A stretch of DNA of 5,333 nucleotides from an uncultured Eubacteriales bacterium (GTDB lineage Bacteria > Bacillota > Clostridia > Oscillospirales > Acutalibacteraceae). The stretch is from positions 1-5,333 of the forward strand of contig CAKUME010000094.1 in assembly GCA_934667575.1 (NCBI GenBank), written 5' to 3'. A model generated the notes under the pieces. It was not told the DNA's origin, made no database searches, and saw only the letters and a list, made by a program, of their open reading frames with translations. Positions 1 to 4,618 of the stretch are shown here, piece by piece (position 1 is the first letter of the stretch; each line of letters starts with the position of its first letter). The position numbers and the translations under genes were made by a program.

Positions 1-1217
1 TTGCAGTGGCGACCTGCCTGTCGGCAATGATCGGCACGGTGCTGACCGGCCTGCTGGCGAATGTGCCGTTTGCGCAGGCGCCGGGCATGGGCCTCAATGC
101 GTTCTTCACCTACACGGTCTGCCTCACCATGGGCTTCAGCTGGCAGCAGGCGCTCACCATCGTCTTCTTCTCCGGCCTGATCTTCCTGGTGATCGCGCTT
201 TCGCCGATCCGTGCGAAGATCATCGCCTCGATTCCGGCTTCGCTCAAAGCGGCGATCAGCGCCGGCATCGGTCTGTTCATCACCTTTATCGGCCTGCTCA
301 ACAGCAAGCTCATCAGCTTCGGCTCCGGCGTTCCGGCGCTCGGCGACGTGACCCACGGCGCGCAGCTGCTCTGCGTGATCGGCATTTTGGTGATCGTGGT
401 GCTGATGGTGCTCAAAGTGCGCGGCGCGATCTTCCTGGGAATGCTGGCCACGGCGGTGATCGGTCTGGTTCCGAGCCTGCTGGGCTGGAATTGGTTCGGC
501 ACCTTTGTTTCGGACGGCGAAATTTACAACATTGCCCGCATCGGCGACATCTCCAAGGTGGCGTTCCAGTTTGACTTCGCGGGTGTGTTCCAGGTTGGCG
601 TGCTTCCGTTTATCACTGCGGTGATTTCGTTCGCGTTGGTGGATTGCTTCGACACGGTCGGTACCCTCATCGGCACCGCCGGTGCGGCAGGCCTCCTCAA
701 AGAAGACGGCTCCATGGACGGCGGCGACAAGGCGCTGATCGCGGATGCGGTCGCAACGGTGTCGGGCTCTGCGCTCGGTACCTCCACGGTGACCACCTTT
801 GTGGAATCCGCTTCCGGCATTTCGGAAGGCGCGCGCACGGGTCTTTCCTCGCTCGTGGTTGCGGTTATGTTCGGCCTGAGCCTGTTTGTCACCCCGATCT
901 TCGGTGTGCTGGGCGCCAATAGCTGGTATCTGTATGCCATCACCGCGCCGGTGCTCATCGTGATCGGCACACTGATGATGAAGTCGGTGGTGCGCGTAAA
1001 GTGGGACGATATGGAAGATGCGCTTCCGTCGTTCCTCACCATCGCCATGATGCCGTTTGCGTATAGCATTTCCGACGGTATTGCGTTCGGCTTCATTTCC
1101 TACTGCGTCATCAAGCTGGTGCGCGGCAAGGGCAAGCAGGTGCCGGTGCTGATGTATATCATCTCGCTCCTGTTCCTCGCCAAGTATGTGCTGATGAATC
1201 TCAAGATCGGCGCATAA
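1..1217 (+). CDS. NCS2 family purine permease (AzgA/PbuG type), 5' partial
   Basis: This is a multi-pass inner-membrane transporter that should import purine bases (guanine, hypoxanthine or adenine) by cation symport. The reading frame is open from the window edge, with the first whole codon at 3, and ends at TAA 1215-1217. About 404 residues are visible. The first visible residues match the family's early conserved region (GLLANVPFAQAPGMGLNAFF), so I infer only a few dozen residues are missing. The GTG at 6 is internal and not a start. Two AzgA-subfamily hallmarks are visible: DCFDTVGTLIG near residue 213, and the GTSTVTTFVESASGISEG stretch near residue 260, which in NCS2 proteins contributes to the substrate site. 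The rest is mostly hydrophobic helices. PbuG of Bacillus is the best-known relative, but the exact base cannot be told from sequence, so no symbol is given. Transcription should end at the hairpin just downstream. Confidence 0.93.
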   Translation, partial: AVATCLSAMIGTVLTGLLANVPFAQAPGMGLNAFFTYTVCLTMGFSWQQALTIVFFSGLIFLVIALSPIRAKIIASIPASLKAAISAGIGLFITFIGLLNSKLISFGSGVPALGDVTHGAQLLCVIGILVIVVLMVLKVRGAIFLGMLATAVIGLVPSLLGWNWFGTFVSDGEIYNIARIGDISKVAFQFDFAGVFQVGVLPFITAVISFALVDCFDTVGTLIGTAGAAGLLKEDGSMDGGDKALIADAVATVSGSALGTSTVTTFVESASGISEGARTGLSSLVVAVMFGLSLFVTPIFGVLGANSWYLYAITAPVLIVIGTLMMKSVVRVKWDDMEDALPSFLTIAMMPFAYSISDGIAFGFISYCVIKLVRGKGKQVPVLMYIISLLFLAKYVLMNLKIGA

Positions 1218-1235
1218 GTTCCGTTCGATTGCAGC

Positions 1236-1285
1236 AAAAAATGCCCGGAGGCATTCGCTCAGTGCGAATCCTCCGGGTTTCTTTT
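1236..1285. terminator. Bidirectional Rho-independent terminator
   Basis: The left arm (1244-1258, CCCGGAGGCATTCGC) pairs with the right arm (1264-1277, GCGAATCCTCCGGG). This gives 14 base pairs with one bulged C at 1252 and a TCAGT loop. On the plus strand the stem is followed by TTTCTTTT (1278-1285), ending the permease transcript. On the minus strand it is followed after two bases by six T (complement of 1236-1241), ending the small convergent gene. The right arm and loop also encode the last residues and stop codon of that minus-strand gene. Confidence 0.92.
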
Positions 1286-1438
1286 GGTCATCCGGGCCAC
1301 ATAGGCACGCAATTCGGCTTCGGTGTGGATCCGGTCGTTTTCATGGTGCACGGTCATCTGAACGCGCACGGGCAGCGAAATAAAATACCGCCGCACCGCG
1401 TCGTCGTCCATGAGCAAATCATGCAAGTTCTCCGCCAC
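1259..1438 (-). CDS. Small conserved-looking protein of unknown function (59 aa)
   Basis: I do not know a function. The frame encodes about 59 residues with a core reading AVRRYFISLPVRVQMTVHH followed by NDRIHTEAELRAYVARMT. This resembles, from memory, short clostridial proteins with a 'SLP..VQ......IxTxxxLRxYA' pattern; that resemblance is inference. It is predicted soluble, with no signal peptide or membrane helix. Codons from 1438 onward have the GC-rich third positions of the neighbouring genes. I chose GTG at 1438 because AGGGAG (complement of 1448-1453) lies 9 nt upstream. The same frame stays open to an ATG at 1468 and a TTG at 1564, but neither has a clear SD, and the extra codons include AGG and CGA. 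It is convergent with the permease and shares its terminator; its TGA stop lies in the terminator loop. Having its own terminator T-tract on this strand supports it being expressed. Confidence 0.6.
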   Translation of the reverse strand: MAENLHDLLMDDDAVRRYFISLPVRVQMTVHHENDRIHTEAELRAYVARMTKRNPEDSH

Positions 1439-1447
1439 TTTGCGTCG

Positions 1448-1453
1448 CTCCCT
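1448..1453 (-). promoter_or_regulatory. SD that decides the start of the small minus-strand gene
   Basis: The minus strand reads AGGGAG here, 9 nt before GTG 1438-1436. No comparable purine-rich site lies at proper distance before the in-frame ATG at 1468 or the TTG at 1564. Confidence 0.45.
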
Positions 1454-1502
1454 GTTCCAAGAAATCATATTGCGGGCCGTTTTCGTCCCGCCGCAATCAG
1501 TA

Positions 1503-1550
1503 TGCGCGCCCACCGCAAAAATATGCGCGCATTCGTCGCTTTCTGCGCGC
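1503..1550. repeat. Three TGCGCGC repeats spaced by about two helical turns
   Basis: TGCGCGC occurs at 1503-1509, 1524-1530 and 1544-1550, so the start-to-start spacings are 21 and 20 bp. The first two copies extend to TATGCGCGC. GCGCGC is self-complementary, so each copy is a small palindrome. All three lie on one face of the helix just upstream of the promoter at 1558-1586. They could be a regulator-binding array, or chance in GC-rich DNA. Confidence 0.3.
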
Positions 1551-1557
1551 CGGGGGC

Positions 1558-1586
1558 TGTTCAAGCCGCGTCGGATGTGTTATAAT
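1558..1586 (+). promoter_or_regulatory. Sigma-A-type promoter for the CPBP-tadA-ispF run
   Basis: A perfect -10 hexamer TATAAT lies at 1581-1586, preceded by TG and one base (TGT 1578-1580), making an extended -10. The -35 position at the optimal 17-bp spacing reads TGTTCA (1558-1563), only 3 of 6 consensus matches, as is common for extended -10 promoters. The expected start of transcription is near 1593, leaving a leader of about 30 nt before the SD at 1615-1619. Confidence 0.7.
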
Positions 1587-1614
1587 ATATCAAAGAAAAA
1601 CCGGTGAACGGGAT

Positions 1615-1619
1615 GGAGG
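1615..1619 (+). promoter_or_regulatory. SD that places the CPBP start at 1626
   Basis: GGAGG directly abuts an ATG at 1620, too close for initiation there. The next in-frame ATG at 1626 has a 6-nt gap, so it is the preferred start. Confidence 0.75.
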
Positions 1620-1625
1620 ATGATT

Positions 1626-2660
1626 ATGTATACAACGCCTTATCGCATTGCGCCGCCTTACGGAATGATTCCGCCGGAGGAGCAGCAGCGCCGTTGGGAG
1701 CAGCGGTCGCTGCACCGGCGCGGCGTTGGCATCGGGCTGGCGCTGCTCGGCATGCCGGCGTTGTCGGCGGCGTTTGGCGCGCTGGGCACGCTGGTGCTGG
1801 GGCTGTGCGGCATTATGCAGGACCGATACGGCGCAGAATATTTATATCTGCCGCCGCACATTTACTATATTTATTATATGGCGCTCTATTTGAGCATGGT
1901 GGTGCTGCCGTTTTTGGCGCTGGCACTCATTTTTCGCCTTCGCCCGGGCGAGGCGTTTCCGGCGCGCCGCACGGCGCACTCGGGCTTGGTGATGCTGGCG
2001 TGCGTGGGCGGGCTGTCCGTCTGCATGATGGCTGATCTGCTCAACAGTGTGTTTTCCGGCGTGATGGAAACGGTGTTCGGCCTCACCAATGTCGGCGCGT
2101 CGCTCCCGCTGGCCGATGACGGGCTTTCGCGCGTGCTCTATTTCTGCATTTTCGCCATCCTGCCGCCGTTGGCCGAGGAATTTGCATTTCGCGGCGTGGT
2201 GCTCGGCTTGCTGCGGCCCTATGGCAAAACGCTCGCGATTGTCGGCTCGGCGTTCGTTTTTGCGATCATGCATGGCACCATGGCGCAAATCCCGTTTGCA
2301 TTTGTGGGCGGACTGTTTTTTGGCTATCTGGCCGCCGAAACGGGTTCCATCTGGCCGTCGGTTGCCGTGCATTTTTTGAATAACGCGCTGTCGGTGGCGC
2401 AGCAGTTTGTGCTCACCGATTGCCCCGAGACTACGGCGACGCATATTCTGTATCTGACCTATATTGTGGCCACGCTGCTCGGGCTGATCGCGCTGGTGCT
2501 GGTGCTGCGCCGCGACAGGCACTTCTTCCGCGCGGCAGAGGATCGGGTCACGCTGCTCAATAACCGGGAAAAGTTTCGGGCATTTGCGGTGAACGCGGGC
2601 ATGATCCTTGCGTATGTGGTGGTGGCGATCGAAACGGTCACGTCGGTTCAAATCGCATAG
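1626..2660 (+). CDS. CPBP family intramembrane metalloprotease (CAAX protease/Rce1-like)
   Basis: This is an integral membrane protein of 344 residues in the CPBP (Abi/Rce1-like) family. Family members cleave peptide bonds within the membrane; in bacteria some act in peptide processing or bacteriocin immunity, and most are uncharacterised. Numbered from 1626, all three family motifs are intact: EEFAFRG (Glu184, Glu185, Arg189), FAIMHG (His216) and HFLNN (His249, Asn252, Asn253). These supply the catalytic glutamate and the metal-site residues. Several hydrophobic helices surround them. The N-terminus starts with about 35 polar residues rich in Pro and Arg (PPYGMIPPEEQQRRW), likely cytoplasmic. 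The C-terminus is odd: after the last core helix there is a charged linker (about residues 295-318) and then one more hydrophobic helix to the end. The gene is first in a tight run with tadA and ispF, but no functional tie to them is evident. Its substrate is unknown. Confidence 0.9.
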   Translation: MYTTPYRIAPPYGMIPPEEQQRRWEQRSLHRRGVGIGLALLGMPALSAAFGALGTLVLGLCGIMQDRYGAEYLYLPPHIYYIYYMALYLSMVVLPFLALALIFRLRPGEAFPARRTAHSGLVMLACVGGLSVCMMADLLNSVFSGVMETVFGLTNVGASLPLADDGLSRVLYFCIFAILPPLAEEFAFRGVVLGLLRPYGKTLAIVGSAFVFAIMHGTMAQIPFAFVGGLFFGYLAAETGSIWPSVAVHFLNNALSVAQQFVLTDCPETTATHILYLTYIVATLLGLIALVLVLRRDRHFFRAAEDRVTLLNNREKFRAFAVNAGMILAYVVVAIETVTSVQIA

Positions 2661-2664
2661 GAGG
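2659..2664 (+). promoter_or_regulatory. SD that decides the TTG start of tadA
   Basis: AGGAGG overlaps the TAG stop of the preceding gene (2658-2660) and lies 7 nt before TTG 2672. The next in-frame ATG, at 2690, would be too far from this site and would remove residues typical of the TadA N-terminus. The overlap suggests translational coupling. Confidence 0.8.
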
Positions 2665-2671
2665 AAACGGG

Positions 2672-3151
2672 TTGCAGGACGAAGATTTTATGCGGCTGGC
2701 GCTCGCCGAAGCCCAACAGGCCGCGGCCGAAGGCGAAACGCCGGTGGGGGCGGTGATCGTGCGCAATGGCGAAGTCATTGCGTCGGCGCACAACCGGCGC
2801 GAAACCGGAAAAAACGCGTTGTATCATGCGGAGCTGCTTGCCATCGATGCCGCGTGCCGCAAGCTGGGGGGCTGGCGGCTGTGGGAGTGCGAGCTGTTTG
2901 TCACGCTCGAGCCTTGCCCCATGTGTGCCGGCGCGGCGATCAACGCGCGGCTGCGGCGCGTGGTTTATGGTGCGTCCGACTGCAAGGCCGGTTCCTGCGG
3001 CACGCGGATCAATTTGTTCGACGTGCCGTATAACCACCGGCCGGAGTGTGTGCGCGGTGTGCTCGAAAAGGAATGTGCCGCGGAACTGAGCCGGTTCTTT
3101 ATCGATTTGCGGCGGCGCAAAAAACAAGAAAAAGAAAGGAACGGGCTATGA
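2672..3151 (+). CDS. tadA: tRNA-specific adenosine deaminase TadA
   Basis: TadA deaminates adenosine 34 of tRNA-Arg(ACG) to inosine in the cytoplasm, allowing one tRNA to read several CGN codons; it normally works as a homodimer and is essential in many bacteria. The 159-residue length fits the family. The zinc-deaminase signature is complete: His52-Ala-Glu54 (zinc ligand and catalytic proton shuttle) and Pro-Cys82-Pro-Met-Cys85 (zinc ligands) followed by AGA. GETPVGAVIV (residues 21-30) and the DCKAGSCGT region (residues 93-101) also match TadA rather than cytidine or guanine deaminases. The C-terminus is a basic tail (RRRKKQEKER), as in Bacillus-type enzymes. The start is TTG with a strong SD. 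The stop overlaps the ispF start by ATGA, so the two are likely translationally coupled. In many Firmicutes tadA sits next to the SRP RNA and dnaX, but here neither follows. Confidence 0.95.
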   Translation: MQDEDFMRLALAEAQQAAAEGETPVGAVIVRNGEVIASAHNRRETGKNALYHAELLAIDAACRKLGGWRLWECELFVTLEPCPMCAGAAINARLRRVVYGASDCKAGSCGTRINLFDVPYNHRPECVRGVLEKECAAELSRFFIDLRRRKKQEKERNGL

Positions 3152-3627
3152 TTCGAATTGGACATGGATATGATGTGCACCGCTTGGCGGAGGGCCGCGC
3201 GCTGATTTTGGGCGGCGTGGCGATCCCGCATTCCGCGGGCTTGCTGGGCCACTCCGACGCGGATGTGCTCACCCACGCGATCATGGATGCGCTGCTGGGT
3301 GCGGCGGCGCTGGGCGACATCGGCCAGTGGTTTCCCGACACCGACCCGGCCTATGCGGGGGCCGACAGCGTGGCGCTGCTGCGCCGGGTGATGGAAATAT
3401 TGCGCACGCACGGCTGGCAGCCGGTGAACATCGACAGCACTGTGCTCGCGCAGGCGCCGCGGCTTGCACCGTTTATTCCGCAAATGCGCGAAACGCTGGC
3501 GGCCGCATGCGGCTTGCCGCTCGACTGCGTCAGTGTCAAGGCCACCACCGAGGAACACCTCGGCTTCACCGGCCGCAAGGAAGGCATCGCCGCCGATGCG
3601 GTTTGTCTCATCGAATCCGTGCCGTAA
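3148..3627 (+). CDS. ispF: 2-C-methyl-D-erythritol 2,4-cyclodiphosphate synthase IspF
   Basis: IspF converts 4-diphosphocytidyl-2-C-methyl-D-erythritol 2-phosphate to the 2,4-cyclodiphosphate, releasing CMP. This is the fifth step of the MEP pathway to isoprenoid precursors, in the cytoplasm, by a homotrimer with a divalent metal at each active site. The 159-residue protein is full length. Metal ligands are in place: Asp9 and His11 in GYDVHR, and His43 in the signature SDADVLTHAIMDALLGA (residues 36-52). GDIGQWFPDTDPAYAGADS (residues 56-74) and KATTEEHLGFTGRKEGIAA (residues 131-149) are near-identical to the family consensus, the latter carrying the CDP-binding threonine and glutamate. The ATG overlaps the tadA stop, and AAAGGA at 3135-3140 is its SD, 7 nt away. 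IspD, a frequent neighbour or fusion partner, is not in the window. I see no convincing terminator after it. Confidence 0.96.
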   Translation: MIRIGHGYDVHRLAEGRALILGGVAIPHSAGLLGHSDADVLTHAIMDALLGAAALGDIGQWFPDTDPAYAGADSVALLRRVMEILRTHGWQPVNIDSTVLAQAPRLAPFIPQMRETLAAACGLPLDCVSVKATTEEHLGFTGRKEGIAADAVCLIESVP

Positions 3628-3674
3628 TGGCCATGCAGGCAGGGCGCGCAAAGCGGCCGGGCCAATTCCGCAAA

Positions 3675-3692
3675 ATCCGTTGACAAACGGAT
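3675..3692. repeat. Palindrome centred on the folT -35 box (candidate operator)
   Basis: ATCCGTT (3675-3681) and AACGGAT (3686-3692) are perfect inverted 7-bp arms around a 4-bp centre, GACA. The -35 hexamer lies across the left arm and centre. No T-run follows, and it lies upstream of the expected transcription start, so a DNA-level operator is more likely than an RNA terminator. It could still be chance. Confidence 0.4.
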
Positions 3693-3708
3693 AACGCGGT
3701 GCTATAAT
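3680..3708 (+). promoter_or_regulatory. Perfect-consensus promoter for the riboswitch-folT unit
   Basis: TTGACA (3680-3685) and TATAAT (3703-3708) are both exact and separated by exactly 17 bp. Transcription should begin near 3715, giving a leader of about 178 nt. A promoter this strong suggests that control is exerted afterwards, by the riboswitch, or by a repressor at the overlapping palindrome. Confidence 0.92.
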
Positions 3709-3721
3709 AAGGAAAATTTTG

Positions 3722-3820
3722 AGTCAGAGTAGATTTCTGCGCGTGAAGTGTTCTTCGGACGGGGAGTTGCCGGAGAAACGAAAAGAGTGATCTTGCGGTG
3801 CAGAAATCGCATCCCGCTGC
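3722..3820 (+). ncRNA. Tetrahydrofolate (THF) riboswitch aptamer, folT leader
   Basis: The leader matches the known THF riboswitch (the folT-associated class) in order: AGAGTAGA (3726-3733), GCGTGAAGTG (3741-3750), a loop carrying a GGGG run, ACGA (3778-3781), GCGGTG (3795-3800) and GCATCCCGCT (3809-3818). Helices are consistent. P2 pairs 3733-3740 with 3800-3807, a perfect 8 bp (ATTTCTGC/GCAGAAAT). P3 pairs 3751-3758 with 3770-3777, 8 bp with one G-U. P4 pairs 3783-3786 with 3791-3794 around a GTGA tetraloop of the GNRA type. The conserved pseudoknot forms between CGGGG in the P3 loop (3760-3764) and TCCCG (3812-3816). P1 is short as seen (CAG 3725-3727 with CTG 3817-3819) and may instead use CTGA 3832-3835. 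The class binds reduced folates and lowers expression of folate transport or synthesis genes; the gene downstream is a folate S-component, which fits. Confidence 0.9.
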
Positions 3821-3843
3821 TGCAACGAGAACTGAATTTTTCA

Positions 3844-3885
3844 TCTTCTTTGGTGTAGCCCAACGTGGGATTATGCGAAAGGAGA
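3844..3885 (+). promoter_or_regulatory. Candidate SD-sequestering stem of the THF riboswitch
   Basis: TCTTCTTT (3844-3851) can pair over 8 bp, with one G-U, to the folT SD AAAGGAGA (3878-3885). The enclosed loop holds a small CCCA/TGGG hairpin (3859-3862 with 3866-3869). Seven T follow directly (3886-3892), just before the ATG. A competing hairpin is also visible: GAGAA 3827-3831 with TTCTT 3846-3850, plus TGAA 3833-3836 with TTCA 3840-3843, which would free the SD. This suggests translational control. How ligand binding selects between the folds is not clear from the sequence. Confidence 0.5.
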
Positions 3886-3892
3886 TTTTTTT

Positions 3893-4522
3893 ATGCCCCA
3901 AATGCCCCGCCGCACGCCCTTAACCGTTCAGTTCCGCACGCCGTTTTCGGCGGCCTACTGGAAAACCGCCGCCCGCGAAGCCGAGTGCCTGCCCATGCTC
4001 GTGATGACCGCGCTGTTTATCGCCATGCGCCTTGCGCTGAGCGGCGTGCGTATTCCGGTGGGCGATAATCTGTTCGTCTATGTCAGCTTTCTGATCTCCA
4101 CCGTGGGTTCCATGGTCTATGGTCCGGTGCTCGCGCTCGCAAGCGGCTTTGCGTCCGATCTGCTTTCGTTCTTTTTGGTTTCGGACGGCTCCGCGTTCTT
4201 TTTCGGCTACACGCTGAGCACCATGCTCGGCGCATTGATCAGCGCGCTGTTCTTATATCGCACGCGCATCACCGTGCTGCGCATCGCGCTCACCCGTCTG
4301 TGCGTGGATCTCTTTGTGAATGTGCTGCTCGGCGCCCTGTGGAGCAGCATGCTGTACAGCAAAGGTTATTACTATTATCTGGCCAAAAGCATCGTGAAGA
4401 ACGCCATTATGCTGCCCATCGAAATCGTCCTGCTGGTTCTGGTGCTTCAGCTGCTGGTGCCCATTGCCGCCCGCATTCCGGTAATTTCTCCGCAAAAAAC
4501 AAAAAGAATTCCGGGGTTCTAA
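3893..4522 (+). CDS. folT: Folate-specific S-component of ECF transporter (FolT)
   Basis: FolT is the membrane substrate-binding subunit of an energy-coupling factor importer. It captures folate and relies on a shared EcfA-EcfA'-EcfT module, which is absent here and presumably encoded elsewhere (group II ECF). The 209-residue protein has about six hydrophobic helices (roughly residues 34-50, 58-73, 76-95, 100-122, 128-152 and 170-194). Family-like features include SGVRIPVGDNL after helix 1, SMVYGPVLALASGFASDLL in helix 3, the FFFGYTLSTMLGALI segment, and near the end SIVKNAIMLPIE, where Lys-Asn is a conserved FolT feature. A polar N-terminus of about 30 residues precedes helix 1. ATG 3893 is supported by AAAGGAGA, 7 nt upstream. 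The THF riboswitch in the leader is the strongest argument for folate over other vitamins such as riboflavin. No clear terminator follows, so some readthrough into glmS is possible. Confidence 0.92.
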   Translation: MPQMPRRTPLTVQFRTPFSAAYWKTAAREAECLPMLVMTALFIAMRLALSGVRIPVGDNLFVYVSFLISTVGSMVYGPVLALASGFASDLLSFFLVSDGSAFFFGYTLSTMLGALISALFLYRTRITVLRIALTRLCVDLFVNVLLGALWSSMLYSKGYYYYLAKSIVKNAIMLPIEIVLLVLVLQLLVPIAARIPVISPQKTKRIPGF

Positions 4523-4526
4523 GATT

Positions 4527-4551
4527 ATTTTGCCGCAAGGTCTGGTAAAAT
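4527..4551. repeat. Imperfect inverted repeat between folT and glmS
   Basis: ATTTTGCC (4527-4534) pairs with GGTAAAAT (4544-4551) over 8 bp with one G-U, loop of 9. The T-run lies inside the left arm and the stem is followed by A-rich sequence, so it is not a standard terminator on the plus strand. The right arm overlaps the likely -35 of the glmS promoter. Confidence 0.35.
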
Positions 4552-4571
4552 CGTAAAAAATATAGTATAAT
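4543..4571 (+). promoter_or_regulatory. Probable glmS promoter
   Basis: TATAAT at 4566-4571 is an exact -10 within an AT-rich stretch. At 17-bp spacing the -35 position reads TGGTAA (4543-4548), 3 of 6 matches. The expected start near 4578 leaves a leader of about 40 nt. Confidence 0.65.
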
Positions 4572-4617
4572 AGGATAACCAAATTGCAATCAAAATGGGA
4601 AAGGGTGCTATTATACT
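4564..4617. repeat. 9-bp inverted repeat linking the glmS -10 and its start codon
   Basis: AGTATAATA (4564-4572) and TATTATACT (4609-4617) are exact reverse complements separated by 36 nt. The left arm contains the -10 hexamer and the right arm ends one base before the glmS ATG. The left arm should be outside the transcript, so any role would be at DNA level. AT-rich composition makes chance quite possible. Confidence 0.35.
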
Positions 4618-4618
4618 G

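Noticed and set aside
1470..1496. TTGCGG/CCGCAA hairpin as a regulatory RNA element
   Set aside because: Six pairs with a 15-nt loop and no T-tract; expected by chance in this composition.
1439..1564. N-terminal extension of the small minus-strand gene to ATG 1468 or TTG 1564
   Set aside because: Neither start has a properly placed SD, the extension uses codons unlike the rest, and the TTG would fall within the -35 region of the opposite promoter. Not fully excluded.
1842..2651. Long open frame on the minus strand opposite the CPBP gene
   Set aside because: It mirrors the GC-rich codon bias of the plus-strand gene, gives a His/Arg/Gln-rich product with no recognisable motif, and the plus strand has clear CPBP motifs.
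2965..3651. Long minus-strand open frame opposite tadA and ispF
   Set aside because: It crosses two well-supported genes, its product is low-complexity Arg/Ala-rich, and no SD or family motif is seen.
3628..3664. TGGCC/GGCCA hairpin after ispF as a terminator
   Set aside because: Only 5 bp with a long loop and no T-run follows, so it does not qualify as an intrinsic terminator.
3709..3892. T-box or other vitamin riboswitch (TPP, FMN, cobalamin) in the folT leader
   Set aside because: None of their signature blocks is present, whereas the THF aptamer blocks occur in full order.
4505..4531. AGAATT/GGTTCT hairpin at the end of folT as a terminator
   Set aside because: Six pairs including two G-U, overlapping the stop codon, with a poor and broken T-tract (AAGATTATTTT).
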